In this document: in pieces, positions 35,176-44,196 of the stretch
Numbering within the stretch: position 1 is the first letter of the stretch
Layout of the letters: the number at the start of each line of letters is the position of its first letter
DNA from: JAVJUV01 sp040220415
GTDB taxonomy: Bacteria > Pseudomonadota > Alphaproteobacteria > Rhodobacterales > Rhodobacteraceae
Direction: 5' to 3'
Assembly: GCA_040220415.1 (NCBI GenBank)
Contig: JAVJUV010000050.1
Span: forward strand, 13,385-77,384
DNA length: 64,000 nucleotides
Notes under the pieces: generated by a model
Seen by the model: only the letters and a program-made list of their open reading frames with translations
What the model was told of the DNA's origin: nothing
Databases searched by the model: none
Position numbers and translations under genes: made by a program

Positions 35176-35718
35176 TCAGGCGTCGCGCCATTCGCCCGGC
35201 GCAAGATCGCCGATCGACCAGTCTCCGATCCGCCACCGGACCAGGCGCAGCGTGGGGAGCCCGATGGCTGCTGTCATCCGGCGCACTTGCCGGTTTCGTC
35301 CTTCCGTGAGGGTGATTTCCAGCCACCGATCGGGGATGGATTTGCGAACCCGGACCGGTGGATCGCGGTCCCAGATACCGGGCGGGTCGATCATGCGCAC
35401 CTGTGCCGGACGCGTCTTGCCGTCTTTCAGCGTCACGCCTTGGCGCAGCGGCGCCAGATCGGCGTCGGATGGGTAGCCTTCGACCTGTACGAGGTAGGTT
35501 TTTTCCGTCCGGGCCTTGGGCGAAGCGATCCGGGCCTGAAGCCTGCCATCGTCGGTCAGCACCAGAAGTCCCTCGCTGTCCCGGTCAAGCCGTCCGGCGG
35601 CATAAACGCCCGGCGGCAGACCGAAGCCCGATAGGGTCGGCCGGGGCGTTGGGTTCTTCGTGTCCGTGAATTGCGTGAGCACACCCATCGGCTTGTTGAA
35701 TAGGATTACTCGGGGCAT
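35176..35718 (-). CDS. rluE: 23S rRNA pseudouridine synthase, RluE-like
   Basis: A 180-residue member of the RsuA/RluE group, without an S4 domain. The catalytic Asp is in the motif AAGRLDRDSEGLLVLT (GRLDXXXXGL). The N-terminus VILFNKPMGVLTQF and C-terminus GRNRQVRRMTAAIG are typical of RluE, which modifies U2457 in E. coli 23S rRNA. The stop of the upstream methyltransferase gene is 6 bases before its ATG, so they are likely co-transcribed. Confidence 0.9.
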   Translation of the reverse strand: MPRVILFNKPMGVLTQFTDTKNPTPRPTLSGFGLPPGVYAAGRLDRDSEGLLVLTDDGRLQARIASPKARTEKTYLVQVEGYPSDADLAPLRQGVTLKDGKTRPAQVRMIDPPGIWDRDPPVRVRKSIPDRWLEITLTEGRNRQVRRMTAAIGLPTLRLVRWRIGDWSIGDLAPGEWRDA

Positions 35719-35724
35719 GTCGTC

Positions 35725-36357
35725 TCAGAGACGGCGGAAGGTGACAATGTAGCCGGTATCCTGGTCATGGCCCTCGGGGGCTCTGTCCGGATCGGCGTAG
35801 ATCTTTTCCTCTGACATCTCGGGCAGCGACACCAGGCCATCGCCCGCCAGCGCAACAAATGTCGGCTCAAACCCCATCTCTGTCCAGACCTGCAGTCGCA
35901 CGGTGATCACGGCAAGGGCGCCGCGTGCAAGGATACGCACCAGTTCGGGCAGTGCCTCGGCGCCGACGTGGCCGTGCGTGAAGGTGCCCGAACTGACAAG
36001 ACCGGCATAGGTGGCATCCGGGATCGGAAGTGTCTGCTTCAGGTTCGCTTCGATCAAGTTGCGGTAATGGCCCTTTCTGCGGGCCACGGCCAGCATCTCG
36101 GGCGAAAGATCCAGCCCGTCCAGAACCGCGCCGTCCGGGAAGTGCTCTCCGATGACGCCAGTGCCGCAGCCGACGTCCAGGCAGGGTTCGCCACCGCCGG
36201 TTTCCAGATAGGTTCGAACGACGATTTCGGGGAAGCGATACGTTGTGGCTTCGACAAAGCCCGCATCATAGGTTGCGGCCCAATTGCTGTAGAGCCGGAG
36301 ATTGTCTTCTGGTGTTTCCACCTTGTAGGCAATTTCAAGGTCTGGATCGTCAGGCAT
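35725..36357 (-). CDS. Class I SAM-dependent methyltransferase
   Basis: A 210-residue methyltransferase: motif I is CLDVGCGTGVIGEHF near residue 60, with LDGLDLSPEMLAVA as the acidic second strand. The N-terminal YSNWAATYDAGF is common in small-molecule methyltransferases. The substrate cannot be told. It is packed between a beta-hydroxyacid dehydrogenase (8 bases upstream) and rluE (6 bases downstream), so all three probably share a transcript. Confidence 0.88.
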   Translation of the reverse strand: MPDDPDLEIAYKVETPEDNLRLYSNWAATYDAGFVEATTYRFPEIVVRTYLETGGGEPCLDVGCGTGVIGEHFPDGAVLDGLDLSPEMLAVARRKGHYRNLIEANLKQTLPIPDATYAGLVSSGTFTHGHVGAEALPELVRILARGALAVITVRLQVWTEMGFEPTFVALAGDGLVSLPEMSEEKIYADPDRAPEGHDQDTGYIVTFRRL

Positions 36358-36365
36358 GGCCTATC

Positions 36366-37319
36366 TTACCGCGGCGGAACCACCTCGTAACCCCTTTCTT
36401 CCGGCTCGTCGTCGACCATCTCGGCGGGAAAGCCCGGCGCGGTGATGTCGAGGCCGGTTGCCTCTTCCAGGCGACGGATAATGTCGTCGGATTGCGCGCG
36501 GGCGCCATAGCGGGACTGACCGTCCTTGAAGATCTCGATCATCAGGGGCGAGATCTCCAGCGGCACGCCGTTGTCCTCGGCGATCTTGTGGAATAGCCCG
36601 ATATCCTTCAGCACGAGATCCATCGTGAAATCTATGGTGCGCGAGCCGTTCAGGATGACCTGGGATTCGGTCTCGTGGACGAAAGAGGTGCCCGAGGATA
36701 TCTTGATCGCCTCGTATGTGGTGGCCAGGTCCAGTCCAGCGGCTTTCATCGTCACCATCGCCTCGCAAAGTGTCAGCAGATTGGCGGTGGCGAGGTAGTT
36801 GGTCATGACTTTCAGCGTCGAGGCGGTGCCGATGGGTCCTGTGTGAAGGACGCGGCGGCCGAGGACAGTCAGGATGGGAAGCATACGCTCGAATGTTTCC
36901 CGGTCGCAGCCCGCGAAGATCGAGATGTTACCTGTCGCCGCCCTATGGCAGCCGCCTGAGACCGGGCATTCGATGGCCGCAGCACCTGTTCGCTGCACCA
37001 GCGCGGCGAGGCGCGCCATTTCTGAGGCATCCGTCGTGGACATCTCTGCCCAGATCTTTCCGGGAGCCAGGCCACCAAGAACACCTTCCTCTCCTTCCAT
37101 CACTGCCGCACAGGCGGCGGGCGAGGGCAGGCAGGTGATGACGAGGTCAACCGTGCGGGCCATTTCGGCTGGACTTTCGGCCCAGCTGGCTCCCTTGGCC
37201 AGGAAAGGGTCGGCCGCGGAACGGTCCAGGTCGCGCACTGTCAGGTCGAAGCCGTTGCGAAGGATCGAACCTGCCAGCTTTCCGCCGACGTTACCCAGAC
37301 CTATGAAGCCGATTTTCAT
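36366..37319 (-). CDS. NAD(P)-dependent oxidoreductase, 3-hydroxyisobutyrate dehydrogenase family
   Basis: A 317-residue beta-hydroxyacid dehydrogenase: dinucleotide-binding GFIGLGNVGGK (residues 4-14), substrate-binding CPVSGG (118-123) and the catalytic Lys170 in GTASTLKVMTN. The true substrate in this broad family (3-hydroxyisobutyrate, tartronate semialdehyde and others) is not decided by these motifs. The ATG at 37319 has GAGAGGA at a good distance, so I prefer it over the ATG five codons earlier. First gene of a probable three-gene unit. Confidence 0.9.
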   Translation of the reverse strand: MKIGFIGLGNVGGKLAGSILRNGFDLTVRDLDRSAADPFLAKGASWAESPAEMARTVDLVITCLPSPAACAAVMEGEEGVLGGLAPGKIWAEMSTTDASEMARLAALVQRTGAAAIECPVSGGCHRAATGNISIFAGCDRETFERMLPILTVLGRRVLHTGPIGTASTLKVMTNYLATANLLTLCEAMVTMKAAGLDLATTYEAIKISSGTSFVHETESQVILNGSRTIDFTMDLVLKDIGLFHKIAEDNGVPLEISPLMIEIFKDGQSRYGARAQSDDIIRRLEEATGLDITAPGFPAEMVDDEPEERGYEVVPPR

Positions 37320-37590
37320 GTGTGTTCCTCTCATGTTGCAGCCAAACTCTCAGCTCCCCCGGTTGGCGAACCGCTTGTTTGCGGCGGCATGATTGCTCAT
37401 TCGCGACGTGTCCAAAAGATCGCATTTGGGAGGGGCCAAAAGACTGCGGAAGAATTCCGCAATTTTCCCTCTTGCGCGACTCGGCAATCGGTCTCATATG
37501 CGCGATCAAGACGCCAACGCACGCGCCTCTGGCCACGGGCCTATCCCACGCGTTTATGCAGCGACGGTAACGTCTCCCTTGGAACTGAGC

Positions 37591-37604
37591 GGCCATATAT
37601 GGCC
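37591..37604. promoter_or_regulatory. Perfect 14-bp palindrome before ornithine decarboxylase
   Basis: GGCCATATATGGCC is fully self-complementary and ends 19 bases before the ODC start. It may be an operator or form a small leader hairpin next to the ribosome site. No binding protein can be named. Confidence 0.55.
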
Positions 37605-37623
37605 GGGTCTATTGGAGATGACC

Positions 37624-38784
37624 ATGACACTGCATGCGCTGGGCTTCGAGCCCAAACAAGTCCTGTCCCGTGCTGAAACTTTCGCCGAAACCCATCGCTT
37701 CGACCGGCCGACGGTGATCCTGGACCTTGATCAGGTTGCCGACAACTATTCGGCTCTGAAGGCCGGCCTGGGAGCAGCGCACATCCACTACGCCGTCAAA
37801 GCGAATCCCGAGCGTGCGATCATCGAGCGGCTGGCCTCGCTTGGATGCCATTTCGATGCTGCCTCGCGGGGCGAGATCGAGCTTTGTCTCAGCCAGGGCG
37901 CGCGACCGGAGACCATCAGTTTCGGCAATACCGTCAAACGCGCCTCGGATATTTCCTTCGCTTGGGAAGCGGGCGTACGGTTGTTCGCGGTGGATGCCGA
38001 GGAAGAACTGGAAAAGATTGCACTTCATGCGCCCGGTGCCCAAGTCTACATCCGCCTGCTGGTCAACAACAGCCAGGCGGATTGGCCGCTTAGCCGCAAA
38101 TTCGGTTGTGACAGGGCGACGGCGCTGGAACTGCTAGACGCGGCTGTTCTCCTGGGACTCAAGCCCGTGGGGTTCTCGTTCCATGTTGGCAGTCAGACCC
38201 GTCGCGCCGAGATGTGGGAAGCCACGCTCGACGAGATCTCGGCGACTTGGGCTTCGGCCGAAGCCGAAGGTCACGACCTGTCTCTTCTGAACATCGGTGG
38301 GGGTTTTCCGGCGTTTTATGGGGAGGCCATAGAAAGCGCCGAGGTCTATGCCCGTGGTGTGATCGACCGCGTACGCGCCCGCTTCGGCGGGATCGACGTC
38401 ATGGCCGAGCCCGGCCGCGGAATGGTCGCCAACGCCGGCGTGATCGCCGCTGAAGTGCTGCTGGTAAGTCGCAAGACCGCCGATGACCTGCACCGCTGGG
38501 TGTATCTGGACATAGGCAAGTTCTCTGGCCTCGCCGAGACGATGGACGAGGCGATCCGATATCAGTTCATTACCCGTCGAGACACCGATCCTATGGGTCC
38601 GTGCATCATGGCGGGCCCGTCCTGCGACAGTGCCGATGTGCTGTACGAAAAACGCCCTGTCAACCTGCCGTTGACCCTGAAAGCCGGCGACAAGATCATC
38701 ATTCGGAACACGGGTGCCTATACGACGTCGTATTCCTCGGTTGGCTTCAACGGGTTTCCGCCGCTGGATGTCGTGGTGATCTGA
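37624..38784 (+). CDS. Ornithine/lysine-type decarboxylase, fold III PLP (alanine-racemase-like barrel)
   Basis: Decarboxylates ornithine to putrescine, the entry to polyamine synthesis. The 386-residue product has the PLP lysine Lys59 in IHYAVKANPE, the substrate-side HVGSQ, the glycine-rich phosphate loop IGGGFP, EPGRGMVANAG, and GPSCDSADVL with the active-site cysteine of eukaryote-like ODC. Start: ATG at 37624 has GGAG 6 bases upstream; an ATG two codons earlier is alternative. A palindrome lies upstream and a long hairpin follows. Lysine activity cannot be excluded. Confidence 0.9.
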   Translation: MTLHALGFEPKQVLSRAETFAETHRFDRPTVILDLDQVADNYSALKAGLGAAHIHYAVKANPERAIIERLASLGCHFDAASRGEIELCLSQGARPETISFGNTVKRASDISFAWEAGVRLFAVDAEEELEKIALHAPGAQVYIRLLVNNSQADWPLSRKFGCDRATALELLDAAVLLGLKPVGFSFHVGSQTRRAEMWEATLDEISATWASAEAEGHDLSLLNIGGGFPAFYGEAIESAEVYARGVIDRVRARFGGIDVMAEPGRGMVANAGVIAAEVLLVSRKTADDLHRWVYLDIGKFSGLAETMDEAIRYQFITRRDTDPMGPCIMAGPSCDSADVLYEKRPVNLPLTLKAGDKIIIRNTGAYTTSYSSVGFNGFPPLDVVVI

Positions 38785-38818
38785 TCCACCGGCTTATGCG
38801 GTCGTCCTCCGCTCGTGT

Positions 38819-38884
38819 GGAGACCTGGTGTCCGGTTCTGGTGACCTTCTCGCAAGGTCATCCGAGCCGGATGCCGTGGTCTCC
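38819..38884 (+). other. Long imperfect hairpin after ornithine decarboxylase
   Basis: Three perfect stem segments nest around a CTCGC loop: GGAGACC/GGTCTCC at the base, TCCGG/CCGGA in the middle, TGACCTT/AAGGTCA at the tip, with G-U pairs between. No T-run follows, so it is not a classic terminator. It lies between ODC and the aminotransferase and could be a processing site, attenuator or decayed palindromic repeat. Confidence 0.6.
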
Positions 38885-38928
38885 TAAAGCGTCTTGAATC
38901 CGCTGCGGCTTCGGTGCTTGATCCGTTC

Positions 38929-40038
38929 ATGTCCAGACCCCAAGAAACCCCGCTTGCCGCCAGCCTACCGTCTACCGTGCCTTTCGTCGGGCCCGAGGCT
39001 TTGGAAAGGTCACGCGGGCGCGGCTTTGTGGCGCGGATCGGCGCTAACGAGAGTGTCTTTGGCCCATCTCCGAAGGTCATTCAGGCGATCCGCGAGGCGG
39101 CGCCCGATGCTTGGAAATATGGCGATCCCGAGAATTTAGATCTGCGTCACGCCCTGGCGGAGTACCACGGGGTCGCCGCGGACGAGGTTGTGGTCGGCGA
39201 GGGCGTGGACGCCCTGCTGGGTTATGTCGTTCGTCTTTATGCGGGGCCGGGCGACCGTGTGGTGACGTCCGATGGCGCTTATCCGACGTTCAACTACCAC
39301 GTCGCGGGCTACGGTGCCGCGCTGACCAAGGTGCCCTATCGTGACGACCGCGAAGACCCGGAAGCTTTGTTGAAGGCGGTCTCCGAGACTTCGGCCAAAC
39401 TGGTCTATCTGTCCAATCCCGACAACCCGATGGGCACCTGGCACACCGCGGGCGTGATCGACGACATGATAGCGGACCTGCCTAAAGGATGCCTGCTGGT
39501 TCTGGACGAAGCTTATGTCGAGTTCGCGCCCGAGGAAGCCATTCCGCGTATCGACACATCGAACCCGCAGGTCATCCGGATGCGGACGTTCTCCAAGGCA
39601 CATGGCCTTGCAGGTATGCGCGTCGGATATGCCATAGGTGAACGGGAAGTGATCCGTGGATTCGAGAAGGTTCGGAACCATTTTGGCATGAGCCGACTTG
39701 GTCAGGTCGCGGCATTGGCTGCCCTGGCGGATGGTGAATGGCTGAAGTCTGTCAAAGCTGAAGTCTCTCGCTCACGGGAACGGATCGGGGTCATAGCGCG
39801 CGACAATGGCCTTGTCCCGCTGCCGTCTGCGACGAACTTTGTGACGATTGATTGCGGCCGAGACGGTTCTTTCGCAAAGGCGGTGCTGCAAGCCTTGATC
39901 GAGCAGGACGTTTTCGTGCGGATGCCATTCGCCGCGCCGGGAAATCGCTGTATTCGCATCAGTTGCGGAACGACGGCCGAACTTGACCTCCTGACCGAGG
40001 TTCTGCCGCATGCGCTTGCGTGCGCTCTCGGCAAATAG
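38929..40038 (+). CDS. PLP-dependent aminotransferase, histidinol-phosphate aminotransferase-like
   Basis: A 369-residue fold I aminotransferase: ANESVFGPSPKVIQAI at the N-terminus, SNPDNPMGTW, LDEAYVEF with the PLP aspartate and tyrosine, and the PLP lysine in FSKAHGLAGMRVGY. It resembles HisC, but the paralogue without other his genes nearby could use another amino acid or phosphonate. The ATG at 38929 has no strong ribosome site; an in-frame GTG at 38914 is an alternative. Probably read from the same promoter as ODC. Confidence 0.87.
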   Translation: MSRPQETPLAASLPSTVPFVGPEALERSRGRGFVARIGANESVFGPSPKVIQAIREAAPDAWKYGDPENLDLRHALAEYHGVAADEVVVGEGVDALLGYVVRLYAGPGDRVVTSDGAYPTFNYHVAGYGAALTKVPYRDDREDPEALLKAVSETSAKLVYLSNPDNPMGTWHTAGVIDDMIADLPKGCLLVLDEAYVEFAPEEAIPRIDTSNPQVIRMRTFSKAHGLAGMRVGYAIGEREVIRGFEKVRNHFGMSRLGQVAALAALADGEWLKSVKAEVSRSRERIGVIARDNGLVPLPSATNFVTIDCGRDGSFAKAVLQALIEQDVFVRMPFAAPGNRCIRISCGTTAELDLLTEVLPHALACALGK

Positions 40039-40133
40039 CTGCTTGAACGCGAAATTTTATTGCGTTCCTACTGGAAATGTTTGCGGCTTGTTCTAAAGTG
40101 AACAAAACGGGGCTTCTGCTGGAGCGCGTCGAT

Positions 40134-40298
40134 ATGGTCGAAAACTACACCAACGCCTTCCTGGTATCGGCGTTCGTTCTTACATTTGTGGCACTTTTTG
40201 CAGTTTGGGCGCTGTGGGGTATGATTATGGCAGGCTTGGTAGGATGGACTGCAGACCGCCTGATAACCGTCGATTTTGGGAAAGACGTCAGCGACTGA
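40134..40298 (+). CDS. Small single-pass membrane protein
   Basis: Not recognised. A 54-residue protein with GGAG 9 bases before the ATG. Residues 8-38 are strongly hydrophobic (one long or two short helices), ending with an amphipathic segment LVGWTADRLITVDFG. Such short membrane proteins are often missed. It lies in the gap before the convergent aminotransferase. Confidence 0.55.
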   Translation: MVENYTNAFLVSAFVLTFVALFAVWALWGMIMAGLVGWTADRLITVDFGKDVSD

Positions 40299-40341
40299 TC
40301 GCGCGTCGATCTTTGATCATGTGCAAGTTTGAAATGGTTGG

Positions 40342-41529
40342 TCAGGCGTGTTCCGCAATGACCGAACATGCAGCATCGACCCCGCCCGAAAGGTGTTGGA
40401 TGCCGAGGGCCTTCAGCCCGGCTTCAATAGTGGCCAAGGCGCCAAGAACCATCTGGGCATTGACGTGACCCATGTGACCGAGACGGAAAAAGTTCTCGGT
40501 AGGCTCCATCCCAAGCCCGATACCAAGTGTCAGACCGGCGCGCTCCTCGCACCAATTCCGCAACTCAGCGCCCTTGTCCGAGCCGGCGCGGATGCTGGTT
40601 ACAGCATGCGAGCGGTAGGCGGGATCGGCCGCGTTCAGCTGCAGTGGGCCTTCCTGCCCCCAGTGCTCGAAAGCTGCCCACACGGCATTTGCCAGAACCT
40701 CGTGCCGGCGCCACACAGCTTCCAGGCCTTCCTCGGCGATCATGTCGAGTGCTTCGCGAAGCGCATAGATGTGATGCGTTGGCGCAGTTCCTGCAAAATA
40801 CCTGTAGAAAGCCTCGGGTTCGGTGCGAGGGCGCCAGTCCCAGTAGTATGAGACCGACCTGGCGGTTTCGCGCCAGCGGTCGGCCTTGTCGTTATAAAAG
40901 ACGAACCCCATTCCGGGCGGTGTCATCAGCCCTTTCTGCGAGCAGGTGACAAGGACGTCTACGCCCCATGCGTCCATTTCCATTCGATCGCAGGCCAGGC
41001 AAGCAATGCTGTCGACCATCAGAAGCGCGTCGTGCCCTGCGGCATCTATGGCTCTTCGGATGGCCGGGATATCGCTGCGCACGCTGGTGGCGGTGTCGGT
41101 TTGTACGACCATGACGGCGCGAAATCGACCTTCGGCGTCGGCTTGCAGGCGTTCTTGCAGTGCCTCGGGATCGATCGGATCACAATTGCCGAAATCGAGA
41201 ATCTCGGGTTCGATGCCAAGTGTTCGCGCGACATCTGCCCAGCCACGCGAGAAATTGCCGGTCGATGCGACAAGTACCCGGTCACCCGGCGAAAGGACGT
41301 TGTTCAGCGCGGCTTCCCAGGCGCCGTGACCGTTGCATATATAGACAGAAGCATGGTGCGCGGTGCGGGCGACCGATTTGAGATCACGGATCAATCCCGG
41401 AAGCATGTCCGGAAGTTCGCCGTTGTAGATGTTGGGTGCGGATCGCATCATTGCGCGTATCACGCGTTCGGGCATGACCGAAGGACCAGGTATTGCAAGG
41501 TAGGTTCGGCCGTTGCCAAGCGTCATCAT
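40342..41529 (-). CDS. Alanine/serine-glyoxylate aminotransferase family protein
   Basis: A 395-residue class V aminotransferase. Marks are YLAIPGPSVMPERV at the N-terminus, YICNGHGAWEAALNNV, MVDSIACLA and the PLP lysine in CSQKGLMTPPG. It would amidate glyoxylate or hydroxypyruvate-type acceptors using alanine or serine; which one is not readable. The first of two adjacent ATGs has GGAG 5 bases upstream (minus strand). Divergent from the ABC exporter. Confidence 0.9.
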   Translation of the reverse strand: MMTLGNGRTYLAIPGPSVMPERVIRAMMRSAPNIYNGELPDMLPGLIRDLKSVARTAHHASVYICNGHGAWEAALNNVLSPGDRVLVASTGNFSRGWADVARTLGIEPEILDFGNCDPIDPEALQERLQADAEGRFRAVMVVQTDTATSVRSDIPAIRRAIDAAGHDALLMVDSIACLACDRMEMDAWGVDVLVTCSQKGLMTPPGMGFVFYNDKADRWRETARSVSYYWDWRPRTEPEAFYRYFAGTAPTHHIYALREALDMIAEEGLEAVWRRHEVLANAVWAAFEHWGQEGPLQLNAADPAYRSHAVTSIRAGSDKGAELRNWCEERAGLTLGIGLGMEPTENFFRLGHMGHVNAQMVLGALATIEAGLKALGIQHLSGGVDAACSVIAEHA

Positions 41530-41696
41530 ACGCACTCCGAAGTGACAGGTGCGGAAAGCCCTAGGCGCTTCCGCCGAAAGCGTCAATTACCTCTGAAGGG
41601 CCTCTCTTGTGCGGCCCGCCGGGGCGGGCTAGTCAGGGCCAGGCAGCAAGCGGGACGGACTGTTTTTTGACCGAGACACAGACGCCAGATACGCGC

Positions 41697-43448
41697 ATGA
41701 TACCGCGTGCCGGGGATATGCCGCTTATCAGATGGCTCTGGCGTGACTACCTCAAACCGCAACGTGCATGGATCGGGGCCGCGCTTTTCTTCATGGCGTT
41801 GGAAGGCTCGATGCTGGGCGCTCTCAGCTACATCGTGCGGCCCATGTTCGACGATGTCTTTATCGCCGGTGATCGCCGGGCGGTCTATTGGGTGGCGGTG
41901 GCGATCGGCGGGATATTCGTCATTCGTGCCATTTCGGCCTTCTCACACCGGATCTTGATGCAGGGTGCGGGGCTTCGCGTCGTTGCCTCCATGCAGAAGG
42001 ACATGGTCTCGCATCTGATGACCTTGGACAGTTCCTATTTCCAACGCAATCCGCCCGGAACTCTGATCGAGCGCGTGCGCGGCGATACGGCTGCTGCCAA
42101 TGGGATCTGGCAAGTGGTCCTGGCGGCGACCGGACGCGATGTTATCAGCTTGATCGCATTGCTTTCCGTCGCGATCTCCATCGACTGGCTTTGGACTCTG
42201 ATTGCCGTCGCGGGCGCGCCGCTGCTCCTTGGTCCAATCCTGGTTCTGCAGAAATTTGTACGCAAGACCGTCAGACGTGCGCGCGAAGGCGCGGGGCGCT
42301 TGTCCACGCGACTGGACGAGATTTTCCACGGAATGAACACGCTCAAGCTGAATACGGCCGAAGAACTCGAGCAGCGGCGTTTCGCGTCGACCATTCGACA
42401 GTATCTGCGCCAGGAAATGAAGGCCCGAATGGGACAGGCGGGCATTCCGGCGATGACGGATTTCGTTGCCGCGCTGGGGTTCGCGGGCGTCCTGGTCTAC
42501 GGCGGTGGACAGATCATCGACGGCGAGAAAACCGTTGGCGAGTTCATGTCCTTCTTTACCGCAATGGGACTGATTTTCGAACCGCTGCGCCGGGTGGCGA
42601 ATGTTTCCGGTGCCTGGCAGGCGGCGCGTGCCAGTCTCGAGCGTATCCACGAAATCTTCCGAGAATCCCCGACGATCCTGTCGCCTGCCGCGCCGGTACC
42701 GGTCCCGGCGGATGCCTCCAGGGCCGATATCGTGTTTGAGGATGTCGTTGTTACATACGGAACCGAAAGCGCACTGAACGGGGCGAGTTTTATCGCGAAG
42801 GCGGGCGAGACGACCGCGTTGGTCGGCGCATCCGGTGCTGGCAAGTCAACGGTTTTCAATGTCTTGACGCGTCTTGTTGATCCTGCTTCGGGGCAGGTCA
42901 GTGTCGGCGGCGTGTCAACGGCTTCGATGGAGTTGATGGAGCTGAGAGCGCTGTTTTCCGTTGTGACCCAGGATGCCCCGATGTTCGACGACTCGCTGAG
43001 AGACAACATCGTCCTCAACACTGCCGGAATTGCCGACGAAACACTTGGCGAAGCACTGAGCGCGGCGCATCTGGCCGACTTCGTGGGCACCCTTCCACAA
43101 GGACTGGACACACCGGTTGGTCCGCGAGGATCGCTTCTGTCCGGCGGCCAGCGCCAGCGCGTGGCCATTGCGCGTGCCTTGGTCAGGAATGCGCCGATCC
43201 TTCTTCTGGATGAAGCTACAAGTGCGCTTGATGCCGAAAGCGAAGTGCGGGTGCAGCAGGCCCTCGACGACCTCTCGACCGGGCGCACGACGTTGGTCAT
43301 CGCGCACCGGTTGTCGACCATCCGGCGGGCGGATCGGATCGTGGTCATGGACAAGGGGCGCGTAGTCGACCAAGGCCGCCACAGCGAGCTCATGGAGCGC
43401 GGAGGCGTCTATGCCCGGCTCTATGAACTTCAGTTCGCAGAAGGTTGA
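41697..43448 (+). CDS. ABC exporter, fused permease and ATPase (MsbA/lipid-A-type)
   Basis: A 583-residue half-transporter: six membrane helices in residues 20-310, then an ATPase with Walker A GASGAGKST, Q-loop VVTQDAPMF, signature LSGGQRQRVAIARAL, Walker B ILLLDEATSALD and H-loop IAHRLST. This is the plan of homodimeric lipid or drug exporters. The start is uncertain: ATG at 41697 is used; the ATG at 41718 is possible; neither has a strong ribosome site. Ends 4 bases from the convergent glycosyltransferase stop. Confidence 0.9.
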   Translation: MIPRAGDMPLIRWLWRDYLKPQRAWIGAALFFMALEGSMLGALSYIVRPMFDDVFIAGDRRAVYWVAVAIGGIFVIRAISAFSHRILMQGAGLRVVASMQKDMVSHLMTLDSSYFQRNPPGTLIERVRGDTAAANGIWQVVLAATGRDVISLIALLSVAISIDWLWTLIAVAGAPLLLGPILVLQKFVRKTVRRAREGAGRLSTRLDEIFHGMNTLKLNTAEELEQRRFASTIRQYLRQEMKARMGQAGIPAMTDFVAALGFAGVLVYGGGQIIDGEKTVGEFMSFFTAMGLIFEPLRRVANVSGAWQAARASLERIHEIFRESPTILSPAAPVPVPADASRADIVFEDVVVTYGTESALNGASFIAKAGETTALVGASGAGKSTVFNVLTRLVDPASGQVSVGGVSTASMELMELRALFSVVTQDAPMFDDSLRDNIVLNTAGIADETLGEALSAAHLADFVGTLPQGLDTPVGPRGSLLSGGQRQRVAIARALVRNAPILLLDEATSALDAESEVRVQQALDDLSTGRTTLVIAHRLSTIRRADRIVVMDKGRVVDQGRHSELMERGGVYARLYELQFAEG

Positions 43449-43452
43449 GCGG

Positions 43453-44136
43453 TCATTTTTCGTATCGCTGGCGAAGTTCTTCCGGTTCCGTTCCAAGCCT
43501 GTATCTGAGGAGAGTGCCAAGATTTCCTGCCGCCCGCCGGATCCAGCCGTCGCGGCGATAGCGGTCGGCAGATGTCCGTGCTTCAGCGTCAAGCCGGCGG
43601 AAGCGGCCCTTCAGCTTGTCGGCAAGAGCAACGTCTTCCATGAGGGGTATCGCCGGAAATCCTCCGATCTCCGCAAGAAGTGCGCGAGAAATCAGAAGTC
43701 CCTGATCTCCGTAAGGCAGATGCATGACGCGGGAGCGGAGATTTGCCGCCCCGGCCACAAGTCGCGGGGCGAGGCCCTCTGCACGGAATGCCAGACGGAA
43801 GTAACCGGCCTGATCCGGGTGGGTATTCATGTGATCGAATACGGCCATGGTCCAGCCGTCCGACAGATGAGTGTCGGCGTGCAGGATCAAGAGCCAGGGC
43901 GCCGAGGATGCATCGACCCCACGGGCGATCTGTCCGCCGCGTCCGGGCGGGCCTTCGATCCACGTCCCGCCCAGTTCTTTCGCAACCAAAGGGGTCTCGT
44001 CCTCCGAGCCGCCGTCGGTAATGACGAGGTCCCGGATCAAGCCCTCGGTTGCACCGGACAACAGCGCCTCTGCCGTCTCGGGAAGCGCTTCGGCGGCGTT
44101 CAGAGTTGGAATGACGACTGAAAGAGGTGCGGGCAT
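43453..44136 (-). CDS. Glycosyltransferase family 2 (TIGR04283-like)
   Basis: A 227-residue GT2: SVVIPTLNAAEALPETAEALL at the start (in parts), VITDGGSEDET, PGRGGQIARG and the metal-binding LILHADTHLSDG. These strings match the TIGR04283 group, in some bacteria linked to arsenosugar synthesis, but no ars gene is near, so the substrate is open. The ATG at 44136 is chosen; the frame stays open upstream through the divergent ygfZ gene and that part is a shadow. Confidence 0.86.
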   Translation of the reverse strand: MPAPLSVVIPTLNAAEALPETAEALLSGATEGLIRDLVITDGGSEDETPLVAKELGGTWIEGPPGRGGQIARGVDASSAPWLLILHADTHLSDGWTMAVFDHMNTHPDQAGYFRLAFRAEGLAPRLVAGAANLRSRVMHLPYGDQGLLISRALLAEIGGFPAIPLMEDVALADKLKGRFRRLDAEARTSADRYRRDGWIRRAAGNLGTLLRYRLGTEPEELRQRYEK

Positions 44137-44196
44137 GGGGATGAAGAGTTGTGGAAAGCATTCTATATACGCCGGGGAAGGGCAGGGAGAAAAGCC

